From NCBI GenBank assembly GCA_902783925.1, contig CACZSV010000095.1, positions 1 to 5,436 of the forward strand: a stretch of 5,436 nt of DNA. Reading direction: 5' to 3'. The position numbers and the translations under genes were made by a program. Below the pieces are notes generated by a model. That model was given only the letters and a program-made list of their open reading frames with translations. It did no database searches and was not told the origin of the DNA. This stretch comes from an uncultured Coriobacteriaceae bacterium (GTDB taxonomy: Bacteria; Actinomycetota; Coriobacteriia; Coriobacteriales; QAMH01). Within the stretch, counting starts at the first letter, position 1. Each line of letters starts with the position of its first letter. Positions 4,467 through 5,436 of the stretch are shown here, piece by piece.

Positions 4467-5436
4467 ATGGCACAGTTCATTACCGCCAAGCAGGCAGCAG
4501 AGCTCATCCCCGATGGTGCGACCATCGGTGTGGCCGGCATGGGATTGTCCGGCTGGGCAGAGGAAATCGGCCGCGCTATCCGCGATAACTTCAAAGAGAC
4601 GGGCCATCCCCGCAACTTGAACCTCAAGCAGGGCTGTGCGATGGGCGACTGGAAGACGCGCGGCGTCACGGTGCTCGGCGAGGCAGGTCCCGGTCTTATC
4701 ACCAATTGGTCGGCGGCGCATATCGGCTCGGCGTTCGCGCTCAACGCGCTCGTCCAGGCGGGAGAGATCAAGTGCCATTGCCTTCCGCAGGGTGTTATCA
4801 TCAATCTCTGGCGAGAGATCGCGGCCGGTCGTCCGGGCATGATCACCAAGGTCGGCCTCGGCACCTTTGTCGATCCTCGCGTCGAAGGCGGTCGCATGAA
4901 CCCCGAGACCACCGAGGACGCCTGCGAGCTCATCGAGTTTGGCGGGGAAGAGTACCTGTTCTATAAGAGCTTCCCGCTTGACGTCGCCATTTTGCGCGGC
5001 ACAGTCGCAGACGAAAACGGCAACATCACCTTCGATCATGAGAGCGTTCTCAATGAGGGCCTCGCCGTCGCCTCTGCCGCCAAGAATAGCGGTGGAATCG
5101 TCATCGTGCAGGTCGAGTACCTCGCACAGAAAGGCACGCTCAACCCCAAGTCCGTGCAGATTCCCGGCATCATGGTCGATTACGTCGTGCAGGCTACCAG
5201 CCAGGATTGCTGCTGGCAGACCGAGGGCGTCTACTACGAGCCCGCGTTTTCCGGGCAGATCAAAAAGCCGCTCGACCAGTTGCCCGTGCTTGACCTCTCG
5301 CCGCGCAAGGTCATCTGCCGCCGTTGCGCAATGGAGCTCACCAAGGGCGCCGTCGCCAACCTGGGAGTCGGCATCCCCGCGGATGTCTCGTCCATCGTGG
5401 CGGAGTCCGGCTTGCTCGATTCGCTGACCATTACCG
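4467..5436 (+). CDS. Acetate/propionate CoA-transferase, YdiF/Pct type (3' end outside the window)
   Basis: The frame is open from ATG 4467 to the right edge (323 residues seen of an expected 515-530). AAGGAG (4451-4456) lies 10 nt upstream. The sequence resembles the single-chain type I CoA-transferases of the YdiF/propionate CoA-transferase group, which move CoA between acyl-CoA and acetate or related acids through a glutamyl-CoA intermediate. Visible landmarks are the N-terminal ITAKQAAELIPDGATIGVAGM (5-25), LPQGVIINLWREIAAGRPG (106-124), KVGLGTFVDPRVEGGRMN (128-145), LRGTVADENGNITFDHES (176-193), and the start of the second (beta-like) domain, RKVICRRCAMELTKGAVANLGVGIPADVSSIVAESG (280-315). 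In this family the catalytic Glu follows shortly after this last stretch. The window stops after TIT, one base (G) into codon 324, which is where that Glu would fall. Substrate preference cannot be read from this part. It is probably an operon with the cupin gene. Confidence 0.88.
   Translation, partial: MAQFITAKQAAELIPDGATIGVAGMGLSGWAEEIGRAIRDNFKETGHPRNLNLKQGCAMGDWKTRGVTVLGEAGPGLITNWSAAHIGSAFALNALVQAGEIKCHCLPQGVIINLWREIAAGRPGMITKVGLGTFVDPRVEGGRMNPETTEDACELIEFGGEEYLFYKSFPLDVAILRGTVADENGNITFDHESVLNEGLAVASAAKNSGGIVIVQVEYLAQKGTLNPKSVQIPGIMVDYVVQATSQDCCWQTEGVYYEPAFSGQIKKPLDQLPVLDLSPRKVICRRCAMELTKGAVANLGVGIPADVSSIVAESGLLDSLTIT

Noticed and set aside
3929..4933. Minus-strand open frame (334 codons) across the cupin and CoA-transferase genes
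   Set aside because: It spans two recognised plus-strand genes and their gap, and its content is a mirror of their codon bias.
4443..5039. Minus-strand open frame (198 codons) in the CoA-transferase
   Set aside because: It is antisense to the CoA-transferase start and lacks any recognisable family pattern.

Overview
The window is a stretch of a moderately GC-rich bacterial chromosome. It has strong G/C preference at third codon positions, AGGAGG-type ribosome binding sites and short intergenic gaps. The gene content (meso-diaminopimelate dehydrogenase, a TipA-like MerR regulator, a stand-alone proA, and a cupin next to a YdiF/Pct-type CoA-transferase) and codon style suggest an anaerobic actinobacterium of the Coriobacteriia (Eggerthellales-like). 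That assignment is an inference from overall style, not a proven placement.

Layout, left to right. Bases 1-207 are the right end of an IS110-family insertion sequence: the last 27 codons of a transposase, then a non-coding tail with a strong hairpin and a terminal TTGACA box. The element abuts, and appears to have inserted into, a small array of about 40-bp REP-like repeats (203-327) built on AAAGGGGACAGACCCC. Two independent minus-strand genes follow. The first is ddh (355-1332), which makes meso-diaminopimelate in one step for lysine and peptidoglycan. The second is a MerR/TipAS-type regulator (1460-2194) with its own promoter, whose -35 and -10 boxes are 19 bp apart around a palindromic operator, the classic MerR arrangement. 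On the plus strand, proA (2520-3806, glutamate-5-semialdehyde dehydrogenase of proline synthesis) stands without an adjacent proB. It is followed by a palindromic intergenic region. A small cupin protein (3977-4432) and an acyl-CoA:acetate/propionate-type CoA-transferase (4467 to the right edge, incomplete) then form a likely two-gene transcription unit with a recognisable promoter.

The ddh and proA genes are ordinary amino-acid biosynthesis. The cupin/CoA-transferase pair suggests fermentative organic-acid or acyl-CoA metabolism. I see no defence system, CRISPR array, tRNA or rRNA. The less ordinary signals are the IS110/REP junction, the MerR operator, and a 20-nt motif repeated in the same orientation on both sides of proA, the second copy forming half of a long inverted repeat.
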